64,000 nt of DNA from Argyresthia goedartella (lineage: Eukaryota > Arthropoda > Insecta > Lepidoptera > Argyresthiidae). Shown piece after piece: positions 19,068 through 32,587 of the stretch. The notes beneath the pieces were generated by a model that was not told the DNA's origin, ran no database searches, and worked only from the letters and a program-made list of their open reading frames with translations. Position numbers and translations under genes: made by a program. The number at the start of each line of letters is the position of its first letter. Within the stretch, counting starts at the first letter, position 1. The stretch is from the NCBI GenBank assembly GCA_949825045.1, contig OX463818.1, positions 35,542,906 to 35,606,905 on the forward strand, written 5' to 3'.

Positions 19068-22000
19068 GTTATACCGAGGTATTTAGTTGATGTGGTACTA
19101 AGAATATGACGACAAGTGCAGGTAGGAGGGTAGGAGCATTTATGGGAAATTTTATTGAGTTTTGGCAAATCTTTAACTGATTTTATCATTTTGGCACTTA
19201 TTCCATCGCACTCTACTGCGCAATCAGGTCTAAGAGGAGTTGTGTCTCTATTTCTTGCCCGGTAATGTCAAACAGTGCGAAAGAGACTAAGGAGCGATTT
19301 GAAACATTTACATAGTCGGTCCAAAAGTTATGTCACAAATATTTTGCCGCATAGTAAATAATACCAAGTTTTTATTTTATTTAATACTTTATATGGTTTG
19401 ATAGCTCATTACATACTGATAAATTAGAACGATTATTGGATTTAAATGCTTAAAGCCATATTACACAAATGCTAGTTTCTTCAGAGATTTTGCACTTTTT
19501 TACCCAATCAAAAATACGGACGTGATTCACTTCATCTTTTTTCCATGACTCTTAAAACCTTTCAAACTTACGTGAGATTTTAGTCAGAACCCTCCCTGAA
19601 CCCGTTACCTTCATTTTGAAGCATAAGATAACTAAGTCTGGGTAAAAATAATTTTCATATTCACATTTTACGTAGTGTACTTGTTGCCCACAAGATCATT
19701 TTTATACGTTTTTCTGAAAACGTAAAAAGTACGTAAAGTTCTCTTTGGGAGCAGTTGGAACTGAAAGTTAACAGAAAATCAAATGCTAGTTGCTAAGCAT
19801 GGTCTAAAATCGAGGTTTCAGAATAAATAAAAAAAACCTTGTTGGTTATCTGGAACACTGTTTTTTATTAAATTTGTGGTAAGTGGTATTTTTGTCAGTT
19901 GCGGCGTGTTTTGGGTTCGCGATTGTCTCAAGTTATAAGTTTTTTTTGTCATATTGCGATAATCGTACAAAATGTATTGTATTTCAATTTGATTCGTATA
20001 AAATAAGCTTTTTAATCATGTAACTATAATACGAATAAGAAAAAGTTTATTGCTGAGTTTTATCTATCAAAAACCTTGTGACAGAACTTAAGGACCGACT
20101 AGGTATTGACGATAATTTTAGCGGAGGGGTGCGCGGAATCGCTTCAGCAAGGTTTTTACAAACAGATTTTAAAAATTTGCAGATTAGCTGCATTTATTGC
20201 ATTTTTCTGAGAGGAATGTGAATTGAGTATTTCTGTACGTGAACATTTAAGTAGTATACGTTAACATTTAGTGTACAAAAACTATCGAAATTACAGTTTA
20301 TACTTCCTAATATTTTGGTGTAAAACTATTAGCTTAGTTTGAGGCTGTAAAATAATAGCAGTACACTGTTCATCCTGGCAAGTGTGACTATCACTTAAAT
20401 TAAAATTATATAAAGGTTCTGTGTAACAGCATTTCTACAGTGCACCTTGGACACATTCGCTGCAAAAAATTGCTGTGTAACAGCATTATATGCGCATATA
20501 ATACTGATATGACTCTAATTTGGGCACACATTAAGTGGCACATTGCTGTACAATTCAATTATAATAGCATTAATAAAGGTATCAGCTACTCTAAATGCTG
20601 AACATTGCCTGAATAACAAGGGACGTAGTTCTTATTATAGTTAATATGCAGCCATTCTCATACTTATTCGCAAAATTGCAATAAGTCTTTACACCCAAAA
20701 ATTCTATATCAAAGCTAAAAGTAAATTATCAGTGTAATTGTGGCATGCAGTAACGATAAATTTTTTTCTCAATACGAGAGTAGAGTAACTTAGGGTTATT
20801 TCAATTACGTATTGTTTGTATCGGGAATGTAACTAAATTGTGAAATACCATACATATTTAGGTCAAAATTTTCATGCGCTCTCATAATATCCAAAAACAC
20901 GTGAAAAAATAAAAGAGGAGATTGGTATCTGTTGTTTTTTTACATATTAATCTTACATGTAAGCTAGAAGTAATATTATATAGTATATTATTACTTATAT
21001 TATATAATATACTATTACTATAGTAGTATTATTAATAGTATTATTCATTTTTGATCTAATTCACTTCAATATAATATTTTCTAAAATAAACCAAATGGAT
21101 AAAAACTAAATTTTTATAATAATTCGCGTCACGTGCTTAAAAATGGCGGTGAAAGAAGTTGCCTGGTTTAACTTTAATTTAATGCTAAATTCTTTATAAA
21201 TATCCAAGCGTAGCTGATAATGGTAAATTATAACCCAAGCAGCAAACTAAATGCCGGTATAAATTACATTATTTTGCCCAGGTCTGAATTGACGGGCACA
21301 AGTGTATCTTAAGCAGTGCGCTGTTGTGTAACTGAATAAAAGATCACACTTGATACAATTTTGGAATATATTAATGCTGATATACAAGTATACTCTATCA
21401 GCTGAGTAATGGCGTAAAAGTGCACGTTTAAGCAGCATATAGCAATATATTTTTGTTAATAGACTACATCGTTACTGTTTAAAATGCAGGTGTCTTAAAG
21501 GTACACCTGTGAACATTATCCAGAAAACTGGACTGTTCTATGTGTTCACAAAATGCGCTTTTGCAGCTGATAGCTATTAAACGCTGAATAACAGTGACAG
21601 TGAATGTGTTGGGTCTGTGTAGCGCTTAATAGAACAGAATTAAGCATTATATTGGGTCTCGTTATTTCGTATGCAGCTATTGCAGTCCGAGTGAACACAA
21701 ATATGTCGTTCAAAGAACATAAACAACCGATGTGGTCGTTGTGTGGAATTATATAATGCAGCTTATGAAATGAAATCCATTTGTCGACTTTTGCAGATAG
21801 CTCAGGAAGAGTTGTAGACTGTAGATGGAAATTTGTTTCATATTCCGGATCAACAAACGACATCAAAAAGCAGGCTATTTTTAGATGTAGAGGTGGTGGA
21901 ATACGAGAATTTGGGATATCCAGAAGAGAAAGCAAGACAAAGCAATAAGCACATTTTTGGTTAAAGAGATCACACACCATCACCATCGAACAACCACGTT

Positions 22001-22310
22001 AGACAGTTTAAACGCCTAGCCTGATAGTTATTCACAGGTCATGGTACGTACAAAGGATTACGCAGAATTTATCAGGCACCCAAAGGAATACCTACAACAA
22101 AGGCAAATACTCGCCTGCAAAGGGTTTTATTTCCGTTACATCGAACGAATAGTTACTGAAGTTTGTTATTCAATATTTTACAATGAAAATCCAGTTTTCA
22201 TTTGTACAATAATTCTTTTGTTTGTTTGTAAGATAGGAACTAGTCGCATAGCATCCGGTCTATAATTTGATTTGAATGTGACTTCTATTCCGAGCCAGCT
22301 GCCGTCGATG
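19068..22310. other. rg intron, no gene recognised
   Basis: AT-rich DNA without a supported exon. Noted: an AT-rich palindromic stretch at about 20970-21050, and a short hairpin (TGTGAACA with TGTTCACA) at about 21508-21550. The 146-codon minus-strand open frame at 21546-21986 has no motif I recognise and no splice or promoter support. Confidence 0.5.
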
Positions 22311-22334
22311 CGTCGTCGTCGTCGTCGTCGTCGG
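22311..22334 (+). repeat. (CGT)8 microsatellite
   Basis: Eight perfect CGT units, preceded by the related GCCGTCGATG. No open frame of note runs through it. Confidence 0.9.
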
Positions 22335-22415
22335 GCTGCGCATCCAGCTTTGTTTAATTTATGAAACGTAAGATGTGTATGTTCTAGTTATTACCTGTGA
22401 AAGGAACCGTTGGAC

Positions 22416-22575
22416 GGGGACTCCCGAGAAGGTCATATAAAGACCAAATCGGCGATTTGTTAGTGAAGGGGCAAATACGAAGTACCCGTGACCGGCGAGC
22501 TTGCATGAAGAAACTTATGAATGTTGAGGAAGCGAGAGATGTATGCCAGGATCGTAGCAGATGGAGGTCTTAAGT
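22416..22575 (+). pseudogene. LINE reverse transcriptase C-terminal remnant
   Basis: The translation reads [20 protein letters not shown], then [20 protein letters not shown] and QDRSRWRS before TAA. This is the end block of RTE-like LINE proteins, with the same layout as the GRP and RW block closing the RTE at 2-1258. It is followed by a CCTACCCCTCTTCCGGGAAA 3' region. Only the last 50 or so codons remain. Confidence 0.55.
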
Positions 22576-23309
22576 CGCTGCCTACCCCTCTTCCGGGAAA
22601 TAGGCAGGAGCATATATATGTATGTATCACCTGCGGCAAATATTTTACGTAACAAAGTTAACTACATTAATGTCTATTTTTTGTTTAAAGAAATTCAGTT
22701 AATTAATTAAATGTTAATTTTGTAAGTTGTTAAAGTCACCTTAAAAAAGCCTACGAAAAAATATTTAATAAAATGGGTATCCCCAGTGACTGTGTTCTAG
22801 TTAGAGTATTATGTATATTTAATTCGTGTTGAATAAAGAACTTTGAAAAACATAAAACAAAACTGAAACGCTACAAAAAACCATTCGTGTTTTCAGATAC
22901 TTGGGTTACTTAATTACTTGAGAATTTGCTATTCAATTTTATTTGTGCGTGAAAAGCATATTGTGGAATAACATGCTTTACCATAGCATGCCTAAGAAAC
23001 TAGTTTTGTCGCCAAACATACTTTACACCGAAAACATAGCATAAACCCGAGCTCCAGATAATATAAACAAATGCCGAAGACGTTTAGCCGACACGTATAT
23101 TATGTTAATTATCTTGAGCCACATGCCTCATATCCGACACTAAAGTACCCTGTAATCAGACAACTAATTCTAAGTTACAGAGAGGAGGCCTGTGCCCCGA
23201 GGTGGGTCCATGTGGGCTGAACATGATGATGATGACGACATTCCATTGCTGGTTCTAGCTAGAATCTTCGGCAATTCATAGAACTTAGAACATAATAGAT
23301 TCAAAAGAG
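22576..23309. other. rg intron with a possible RTE 3' tail
   Basis: No gene seen. At 23180-23240, GAGGCCTGTGCCCCGAGGTG followed by (GAT)n-like DNA resembles the usual 3' end of lepidopteran RTE or dependent SINE copies. Confidence 0.4.
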
Positions 23310-23600
23310 CTCCGTGGTCTGATGGGTTTTACGCTTGCTTCTTACAAAGGAGATGCAGGTTCGAATCCTGACCATGCGCCAATGAGATAATTAATTTATC
23401 TTAATTACAGTATCGGACGTTCAGTGTTTCGGATGACACGTTAAGCTGTAGGTCCCGGCTACTATCGCTACGTGGTAGTGATGGTTGTAAAAACTCCTCC
23501 ACCGTCCCGCACTGAGCCAGCGTGGTGGAGTATGGCTCAATCTTACTCGTATCCAGGTCAAGCCCCGTGCCCCTCGGTGGGGACTTTAATGGGCTTCATT
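23310..23600 (+). mobile_element. SINE with tRNA-like head
   Basis: The head GCTCCGTGGTCTGATGGG contains an A-box-like element. B-box GGTTCGAATCC lies at about 23352-23362. The body contains GATGACACGTTAAGCTGTAG and ends near GGTGGGGACTTTAATGGGCT, a tail I recognise from lepidopteran SINE/LINE repeats. The right end and duplication are not certain. The small plus-strand frames here are incidental. Confidence 0.7.
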
Positions 23601-23964
23601 TATTATTTTTGTTCATTAGTTTATTTTTATTTATTGTTATTCGGTATAGAACGTTATCGTTGAGCCGAGATTATTGCTTGACTCGTCTTTTATCTTTCGG
23701 GCTAAGACTGTTGTCACATTAGGGCGGCAGTCGCGCGGCAGTTGCGCGACAGCAGCGCGGCAGCTGCAGGCAACATGCCTTCACATTGCACTACAAACGC
23801 GCGACGCAGGTTGGCACGCTTCAGTTAAAAAAAAAACGGGGAAACATCATTCCATTTTGTTCCTGCTTTTGACTGTAGTATTCTATTTGTTAAATAAGGA
23901 ATGGGTGCATTCGTGCGTTTGCAACACTGTTAGTCAGTCGCTCGACTGCCGCGCTACTCTTTTT

Positions 23965-24515
23965 AGGGTTCTGTACCTAAAGGGTCCAAACGGAGCCCTA
24001 TTGCCGTCACTCATATGCCTGTCGGTCCGTCCGTCATCTGTTACAAAGGTTTTACAGCGAAACGGTTAAAGCCAAAGTATTTAAATATTCACAGTATAAA
24101 CATCTTGTTGATCTGTTGACCTAAAGACATACAAATTGTCAAAAAAAAATGCGGGGCTCCCATACATCTAAAAGGGGACGTGAAAAAAGGGGTCGAGTGG
24201 GGTATGGTTGTTTAGAGCTCGTTCGGTTGATAAACACTGTATTTTTGTTTTAAAAATAAATATTAAAAAAATATTGGAAAACAAAGGATGACAAGCCACT
24301 AAAGTCGGCTTTTTTACAAATTTTGTAGCGAAGACCTTCTTCTTCTTCTAGGAACTTCAAATTATTGACAATGTTTATTATTACGTATATTTTACTAACA
24401 TATACCAATATATTGATAAATCCGATTTTTTCTTTGAATTTCCCTATATTTAAGGCTTATATATTTGCTACGGAACCCTTAATGGGCGAAGTCTGTTACG
24501 CGCTCGGCCCGTTTT
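23965..24515 (+). repeat. Dispersed repeat family P, long copy
   Basis: It opens with GGGTTCTGTACCTAAAGGGT, then the CTGTCGGTCCGTCCGTC block, and closes with GGAACCCTTAATGGGCGAAG and a TTTTTTT end. The same opening and closing modules recur at about 47115, 48960, 52690, 55250 and 57040, so this is one multi-copy non-coding family common in Lepidoptera. The element class is unknown. Confidence 0.6.
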
Positions 24516-26084
24516 TTTATATAGACATCAGTCGCGTCTGAGCAGCGCGACAGTCGCAAATCAGTTGCGCGACTGTCGCTCTGCTTATTGTGAAAGCGCT
24601 GTTAGATACCGTACGGCATGCGGGTCAGTCTTTAGTTCACTATCAAACGCTAACTCCTTATGTGGTAAAGGCAAGCTTAATTTTCATTGGTTTTGGACTT
24701 TTAATACCAGCCATTAAGTTGAAAATATGACGGCAGATATATTACCTCTGTCACATAAAGGGTTAACTCCACCGACGAGCTACAGTTAGGCCCACTAATT
24801 CGAACGCGAGGCAGCAGTCAGCTCTATTCTCATCAATTGTCATTGTCATGTCATTTACTGCCATACCCAGAGTCATACAAAGATTACTCAAATATTACTT
24901 AGTGAACGATGTTGTAGATTAATTAAATTAATATTCAGTTATTCAGAGAATAGTGTTGACTCGCTTATGGAGTATTGCGCTTAAGAAACGGAATTAGCTG
25001 CGCCGGCCTATATCCCTTCTATATAGATCAGTATGCCCCCGGCCCAGCCATTCCTGTTTCTAACTGCAGATCACTTTGCGACTACACCAAGTGAGGTGAA
25101 CACATCAGTCCAATAAGGAGGGCATGAAGTCACTTTGTCGCGAAGTGCCCCCCCCCCGGAGGGAATCGGAGGCGGGAGTCGCACCTCGTTACAAAGTTAC
25201 CGGCAAACGAGTTTCGAACGAGTTCTCGCGTGATTGCTGCTTTCGATCGCGGGGGACAAGTCACAAGAGGCCAGCCGGGACTTTTGATATGAATGAACAT
25301 CGTAATAAAACAGAATATAATATAAATACAGTTGGTTGAAAAACATATTTTTTTCGATAACATTAAAATATGGCATATTCCTTCGTCATTAACGCTATCT
25401 AGATGAACAAATCATCGACAATCCATAGTATTTTATAGTTCTTTGTGTATCTGTATATTCAACCTCTTTGCTCAAAAGCCACTAACACAGAATTAATACT
25501 TAGGCCGATAAATGACATGTCGTGGCATCTGACGTCACGCCCATTTCGACCCATACGTGATTGGTATCGCAGCGTTGAACTTCCCGCGTTTATTTCGCTT
25601 TTCCTATCGCCAATATACAATTCTATGGGGACTGAATATTAAAAGTAAGTCTTAGATAAAGATACGAAGATACAGATTCATTATTTTTAACAAAAACCAC
25701 ACCGGTATCTCTATTCCGCCCTACACTTATAACTTGAGCGGAACGCGTAGGTAAATGTGAATCTTATTGCGCATTTTTTAAGACAATACGCCGTGAAAAT
25801 CCCATTACGCAGGCGAGAAACTTGTGCACTTAACGCACATCAATGTTCATAAAAATCAGGTGTAGGTATTGGGCATGCTGATGACTATAGGGCGGAATTT
25901 TCATAGCAAAAATCAAATATCACTAGAGATTGAATGTTTAATTATATCGATAATATTTATTCAATCATCTCATTATACTAAGCCCTTTCTAAAAATTTAT
26001 GCATTTGTTAATCTGAAATAAAATATTATTATTATTATTAGTCAGAAAAAACCTTTCTTAATTGGATTAAATATATCACTTCAA
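24516..26084. other. rg intron, no gene recognised
   Basis: Contains a poly(C) run at about 25150, and a segment near 24793 (GCCCACTAATTCGAACGCGA) resembling one at about 6143. It ends in an (ATT)n tract at about 26024-26040, perhaps a SINE tail. No exon is supported. Confidence 0.45.
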
Positions 26085-26300
26085 AATCAAAATCAAAATC
26101 AAAAATTGTTTATTTCATAACAAAAACATGTTTGCACAGACGTGGGATCTCCTTTTAAGTATTGCAATACCTGTATCAGGAGAAATCACTTTCTAACATA
26201 CAATGAAGATTCTTTAACAATTTACTGTTCCGCTAGTAAAGTGAATTTAAAACAACTTAAAAAACACAGAATTCGAAATCGTGAAGAGTAAGAAGTTTCT
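26085..26300 (-). repeat. 3' end of another LINE family
   Basis: A tandem (TCAAAA)n-like run at 26085-26108 is followed by ATTGTTTATTTCATAACAAA, the reverse complement of a typical LINE 3' terminus with short tail repeats. There is no coding part. Confidence 0.5.
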
Positions 26301-28799
26301 GTTTAGTCCTAATAATGTTTCTAGTTTCCTGCAATATTTATTGCACGGAAGAAAGCATTACCGATTCATCCAAATTACCGATAGTCGCGATACATCACAT
26401 TCAATCTCTGGTGACATTTGAGTTTCGCTATGGCTATTTCTCCGTCTAATAATGACACTAGGCGGCTGTGAGATGGAATCTCGGGTCTTGGATGTTTATA
26501 TGTTTGTGACGTCGCTGTTTCTGGTTACCACGACACAAAAACCGCGTCCAAAAGCTGTACGTATGCCTGTATACATATATGTTCGTGTTCATTAATTCGA
26601 AATAAAAATCGACTTCAATAATTAAACTTTTTGAAATGTACCCTCTTTGTAACGGGCAAACCTTAACATATTCAACCATGGCAACGGAAGTGCTCCCTTG
26701 TATAGTATTGGCAACGTCTTAGTAGGCGGCACTGAATTCAATTTGTAACAAAAGTTTGTATTGGACCTCGTTGTGTTTTTATTAACACAATGTTGTCAAC
26801 TATAATTTATTTTATTCACGTTGGAGAGTTTCAGGGCGGTTCACTTTACAGAATTAGGACTTTTTAAACTTAATTTTGCGTAAATTGAAGATGGCTGGGA
26901 TAGAAAAACTCTCTGATAACCTATGAACGAGTGTCAATGCAATATTTAAATAAGATTTGGGTTCCATCCAAAATCCCACACACACACATACAAACACACA
27001 AACGCACGCACACGCATTTCATAAAAACTGTAATATTAGACGTTTGACGATCTCATTTAACTTTACTTTGTATTTGGGATTCAGCATATAAGAGATAAGA
27101 AGTGAGAGAAACGATATTTTTTTAATCTACTCCAAACATTAGTCTAGTTGTCAAAATGTACCAGAACTCAATAAATTAGCAGTACCTAGGTGAGCCGAGC
27201 AAAGTTGGCAAACCGCGAATGAATTCCAGCGCGCTCCGTCGCTTTATTGCGAACAAACAATTCTTCATTTGCCGAACACACCAGGCGCTCAGCACGTTTC
27301 ATTTATTAAAATTCCCATTTGCGAGCGCCACAAACCGTCATCCGGCGAAACGTAATTTTCAGAGTTCAGCCGATAGCATGTGGCACATTTAAACTTTCAT
27401 AAAAACGGGACATATTTTGATATGAAAATTTGTAACTTGCACTTTTTATGTTTCCTTTTTTGTCGATATGTTGCGGCACATTGAAAAACTAATATGCTAA
27501 ATAAATCAAGCCACTGAAACTATTTGCTCAATGGTTTTATCTGACGCTGCGTCTCGTCCATGAAAAGGACGAACTTACGACGTAACAGGTACTATTAATT
27601 AATCCCAACATTTCAACAGCCAATAACGTTATCTCGGTTTATCTCACAGAAATGCGGTGGATATGCAGCTTCCACTCTATAAATTAAACTACTGGGACAT
27701 CAGAAAGCGCAGGCAGTGCACAGCATGCATAATCAGGCCGCTACTATACGACACACTAGTAGGTACTGCATATGGAAATAATACGCAGTGGAATATGCAT
27801 GTCGTGGTTCGTTGGTCCAGACTCTACCATAGAAAGTTTTCTAAAGCTGAAGTTAGATGTTGCGTGTTGCCATTTTCAAGCGACTGAATATTGTCGATAA
27901 ACTCTGGGAGGAATCGGTAAGGTTGCAAAACTAATGATGCTACGCTTCAACAAACAAGGCTTCCAGATAAGTATGTAGGGTAGGAACACTCACGCGTAGA
28001 ATAGGTATACTCAGACTAGGAGCTAGAGAGAAAGTATGGTGAAATTAAGATATCTTGACTTATCAAGGTGACTTTTGATAAACAAAGAGACATTGTGGCT
28101 GATGTGAGAAGCAGCCTAAGATTCTTTCAAAATATGAAGAACGCAGCCAATTTATTTGTACTCGGATCACATAAAATCGTATGGCTATTGTGTAAACACT
28201 AAACACTGGCTGGCAGTCGCTTCGTGAGCACGGCTCACGACGAGTAATAAAAGAAACGTCTCTGCCCCCTTTCAGGGCGCAATGCTTCCAGACGTGACTT
28301 AACTCCTTCATTCTTATGACAACCGTGTACACCCCAAGGAATTTGCATCCCATTTACAGACATTAAATCGCTCTAACGAGTCTAACGACATGCACGTGAC
28401 GGCTCAAATATAATTTACTTTAGCCATTTCACGCTTTAAGTCTTTAGGTCCTGTAATGGGGTAAGTACGTTAAGTTGCTACTGTTCTGCCGATGTGTTTG
28501 CTAAGTTTCTGACATCCTGTTGCAAGTTGAAGCGGAAATAAATTTTCGCAATTCAAAACCGTATAAAGAGCATGTTTGTTCCTATAAAATTCATGTGCAT
28601 TCAAAAGAGCGATTTCCAAGCAGCCAAATCGTGCGGAAACGGCCATTTTTAAGTTAGTTTTACTTTTTTTAAACTCCGTTGTCAGCCACACGCAAGGAGT
28701 TTTTATTATGTGAGTAAAGTTTTACAAATAATTAAGTACAGATAACTCGGGCATAAACGAGCCATTTTACCCCTCCATATAAATAGTTAAGTCGAGGGT
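26301..28799. other. rg intron, mostly featureless
   Basis: At 26483-26540 there is a SINE body fragment (GTTTGTGACGTCGCTGTTTC), shared with 33715-33930, 46245-46345 and 51712-51775. A CA-rich simple repeat is at about 26978-27018. The open frame at 27657-27887 has no recognised motif. No exon is supported. Confidence 0.45.
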
Positions 28800-28873
28800 A
28801 AGAAGCCATTTTACCCTGAGCCTTTTATATATGGATAGCCATACCTAAACGTCACGGAGTAAAATGGCTTCTT
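28800..28873. repeat. Perfect 15-bp inverted repeat, probable tiny MITE
   Basis: AAGAAGCCATTTTAC (28800-28814) and its exact complement (28859-28873) flank 44 bases. A related GCCATTTTACCC also occurs at 28761-28772. Confidence 0.55.
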
Positions 28874-29084
28874 TTATGTACTAGTTGTATAGTCTACTAT
28901 TATTTCCTCGCACAATGCAAAGTAAAACGATAAGATGATTTCCGACTCGTGTCGACTTCTATACTAGCTCGCTTTGCTCGCTCTTGAATACATATAACCA
29001 CCTACTTTCCGCACTTGTAGCATAAAAAGCTATATCTTCCATCGTGTAAAGTGACAGAACCGTGCAAAGTTTATCAGTACTTAC

Positions 29085-29205
29085 GTCGTTCGTAGAGACG
29101 AACCAAGCCATTTCAGTGCTGGAGGCAAGTTGTCCGTTCACCAGGCACTTAATTTCGCTTTTCGTCCATCGGTTGTATATGTAGACCACTGCTATTGCGT
29201 ACCAT
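29085..29205 (-). CDS. rg: rg/neurobeachin exon, ConA/LamG-like domain
   Basis: The 121-base exon encodes [20 protein letters not shown], then [20 protein letters not shown]. The first base completes an Arg codon begun in the previous exon (QPR|R|WY). The acceptor is TTTTTGCAG and the donor GAC|GTAAGTAC. The IYNRW, CLVNGQL and MAWFV segments are hallmarks of the neurobeachin/LRBA/rugose ConA-like domain. The 80-base intron to the next exon upstream is the only short one here; the following intron is 20.8 kb. Confidence 0.93.
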
Positions 29206-29285
29206 CTGCAAAAATATATCACAACATTACAGGAACGCATAACAGTATCTGAACATCCATTATATCCTAGTTGTTTTATCTTCAC

Positions 29286-29411
29286 CTTCTTGGTTGGAAC
29301 TCGTATTTGACACAATGCTGGAACCCTTTTCCTCGGACCTTCATTGAAGTCAGCACCAAGCAGTTTCCGACGAAATGTGCCGTGTAGCCGACGCCTTTGC
29401 TGGTCTTGAAG
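29286..29411 (-). CDS. rg: rg/neurobeachin exon, ConA/LamG-like domain
   Basis: The 126-base exon completes the Cys of the previous exon (TG|C) and reads [20 protein letters not shown], then [20 protein letters not shown]. It ends AGAAG before donor GTGAAG in phase 2. The [17 protein letters not shown] and [14 protein letters not shown] blocks are nearly invariant in BEACH proteins of the neurobeachin class. The acceptor is GTCAACAG. Phases with both neighbours match exactly. Confidence 0.94.
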
Positions 29412-30869
29412 CTGTTGACAAATAGGTGTGTTAAACTCTAGCTTTGTTGTGATCTCCTAGTCACTGTGGGAGCTTGAGGTAGATACCAACCCACCTACAT
29501 ACAATATCCCAGTTTTGTACAAAATACCTTGAGAATATCGAGAGTAAAAAAAGAAGATAAATATTTGTGGCAATATTTTTTCACACCTTTCATTCGGAAA
29601 AGTAAGTTTTGCTCCACGACGAGAAGTAGCAAAATGCTACCTTTCTGTTTAGGTTACATTTTTAATTTATTCATTGGCATGTAGCATTTACGCATGTGAC
29701 AATTGAACACAGATCTTAATAAAATAATCGATTGTAATTTCATCGTAGTCGATTATAAACGAACATTATTCAAGTTTTAACTTCAACAACGTGATATGAA
29801 AATGTATGCATGTTATGCAATATTTTTTAAAAATGTCACAATAAATATTTTACTGAAATCAAAACTATCGATGACTGTTATTGTGATATAATGAATATTG
29901 ATATCCGAAACCATTGTAATATTCTATTCCAATATTTTTACACATTGGTAAAAATAATGGAATAGAATATAGAAAGTACACAGGAATATTTTATCTATGG
30001 TGACCTTTCCCTAATCCTTTACAATCCGCCATTATAAAAAAAAAGTTTTGTTTACGTTGTTCGATTACTGTAAAAGTGGTGAAAGTATAATTCAAAGTAG
30101 AGTTATTTAATTTTTTAGAGCATTTAATTAAAATTTTCCTCATAGGCGGTGTAAAAAGTTAAATTTTGAACTAAAGAGCAAAATTATTTTCGTCACGGGC
30201 GTTAACGCTTGAATCCGTCGTTACGCTCAGGATTCTATCGTAGAATCCTTACCTTCACTCTGGATTCAATGTACCACCCTCGCCGTAAATACATCATTTT
30301 GCCCCCTTGTGACACAAATAACTATTGTAACCAAGAATGATTATTATTCAATATTATAGTATTTCTAGATGATTCACTTAACCTTTTATTGTGGACAACA
30401 CCGACCTATCTAAAATGACATTCGACATCTATAATATAAAGAAACCTTTCATTTTTTTAAGAGCACATCTTTAAATTGAAACGGGCCTTTATCCAATATC
30501 GATATTTCCAATAAACAAACAAAAACTCCCCGAACAAGACAATCTATAACTTATAAGGCTGCCTCCATTTGTGACTGGAACACAAAACGGCTTTTAGGCC
30601 AAATTGAGTGGTACAAAGTGAATTGTCAATTGGGTTCCCATTTTGTCACGAGCGGAGACAGTCACATATGTCCTGAAACATTCCGCTAATTAACGCCCGC
30701 CACCTACTGTGAGCTGCGTTACCCTGGTACTGTTAGATTGCCAAGACTGAATATACATAAACCCGTTAGGTCTCGTGGGTTTCCAAATCCAACTTAGACA
30801 TTAAAGGAAAGGGAATACATAAAGTATAGAAAAATTATCTCCAAGTCAAACGAACGGTTTCCGGTACAA
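29412..30869. other. rg intron, no gene recognised
   Basis: AT-rich. No repeat with clear ends was found and no open frame has protein-like composition. Confidence 0.5.
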
Positions 30870-31625
30870 TCAATCAATCGAATGTCTTGATTACGTAGAT
30901 ATTTACACATACTTAGCAATCTTCAGTTGTTGCCCCTTCTCTACATTGGACCACTGTGGGAGAACAAGGGCGTAGAAACTCCCACAGATTGATTTTTAGA
31001 TCTCTTTTAAAAATACAATTCTTAAAATATTAATGATAATATTAATTAAGCAGGAATAAATAATTACAAAATTATTAACAGCAAGTTCTGTGTTGAGTTA
31101 GATTAACCCCCTACAATACCGTCATTTAAGTAATCTTGAACATTGAATCTTGAATATCCCTTTTTTGACAAAGTCGCATTTACAAGGTTTTTAAATGCTC
31201 AAATGGCAGTTTCAAAACCTCCAGAGGTATCTTATTGTAGTACAGAATGCACCGACCCTTGAAATAATTTCTAACCTTCGCAAGTCTAAACCAACTAGTC
31301 TGTGATTATTTCTTAGGTTAATATCACAGCTATCGCTAAGTCTGTAAAATGTTTTAAGGTTCTGCGTACGTATATTATATTTGTGTACATATATAAATTT
31401 ACTAGATACAGTGTGCGATCTGTGCGTTTTAAATTATAAATCGCGAGAATAGCTCTTTTCTGTAAAATAAAAATAGTTTGAATATCCGCTGCTTTCCCCC
31501 ACAACACCTTACCATAGCACATGACACTATATACATGTATGTATTTTGTCTGATGTTCCTAACAGCGTAAGCCGCAGAACTTAATTTACCAGCTAATTTA
31601 TCTATGTGGGGTCCCCATTGCAATT
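30870..31625 (-). pseudogene. LINE family J copy 3, strongly 5'-truncated
   Basis: The minus strand carries QWGPHIDKLAGKLSSAAYAV, RNIRQ and the ADIQTIFILQKRA block, then the 3' UTR with the paired CTGTGGGAG and CTCCCACAG segments and an end near 30893. The RT catalytic region is missing, and a short deletion or rearrangement lies near 31510-31550. It matches copies 1 and 2. Confidence 0.75.
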
Positions 31626-32587
31626 CGGCAAGTAATTAACCTGGTATAGATAGGTATAGCTATAGAATACCCTGAAATCAAAATACCCGGACCAAAATGA
31701 CAGTTGGTTTCGCACTGATTCCTTTTAATGTTGCAACTCCCTAGAGTCGTACAACAAATCGATACAGTAAATTTGGAGACATATCGATTAGATCAGAAAA
31801 ATGCATCGATTAGTTTCAACATAAATATATATATATATTCTTCTTCTTATTTTATTTCTTTTCTATATTTTCTGATATTTTCGTTTGTTAATGTAGATTA
31901 TTTTTAAGTATTATTTATACAACATTCGAATATAAAGATACCTTCGTAACAACTATGACGTCAAAAAGCAATATTTTGGGGATGTGAGTTAATCGAATTC
32001 GTATTGAATAAAATCGCCAACCGAGACTACAACACTTTTTTTTCTACCACAAAGCGGCAATCGACCACCTGTCATTTTGGTTATTTTATGTCACGGTTTA
32101 GACAGAACACAGTAGGTACCCAGATGTTATGTCCGCCATGCTTCACTCTTTTATGATGTTACCTCGTGTATTCACCTGATCAATGTTAACTCACATAAGG
32201 GAAAATATAACACAGGGTGTTCGTTACAAGTTCCAATAGGGTTTCAAGTTGAATGGATTTCCTGCGTTGATTTACAATCTTCACACCCGCTGTGAATTGT
32301 TAATATGTTACATACAAGTTTGGCAGTGAATTATTCGGGAGGGAGACATTATGTGAGAGAGATTGCGCCTCGTGCGACTCTTTTGGCTTTATATTGTGTA
32401 TGTGGCCTACAGTATTGCTATGCTCTCATGAAGTCCTGGAAATTAGATTGACAACATTTATTAGAATTTTTGTGTTCAACCGCCTAACACTTATTTGTTC
32501 AACTAACATTTATTTGGTGATAATGATAACATGTGACTAACAATTTAATGTACCTATGTATTTACTTCGTGAATCCTTTAATAGTAG
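31626..32587. other. rg intron, no gene recognised
   Basis: Contains a short (TA)n run at about 31823-31838. Nothing else is supported. Confidence 0.5.

Noticed and set aside
21546..21986. 146-codon minus-strand frame
   Set aside because: No recognised domain and no promoter or exon context; kept only as a remark on the intron.
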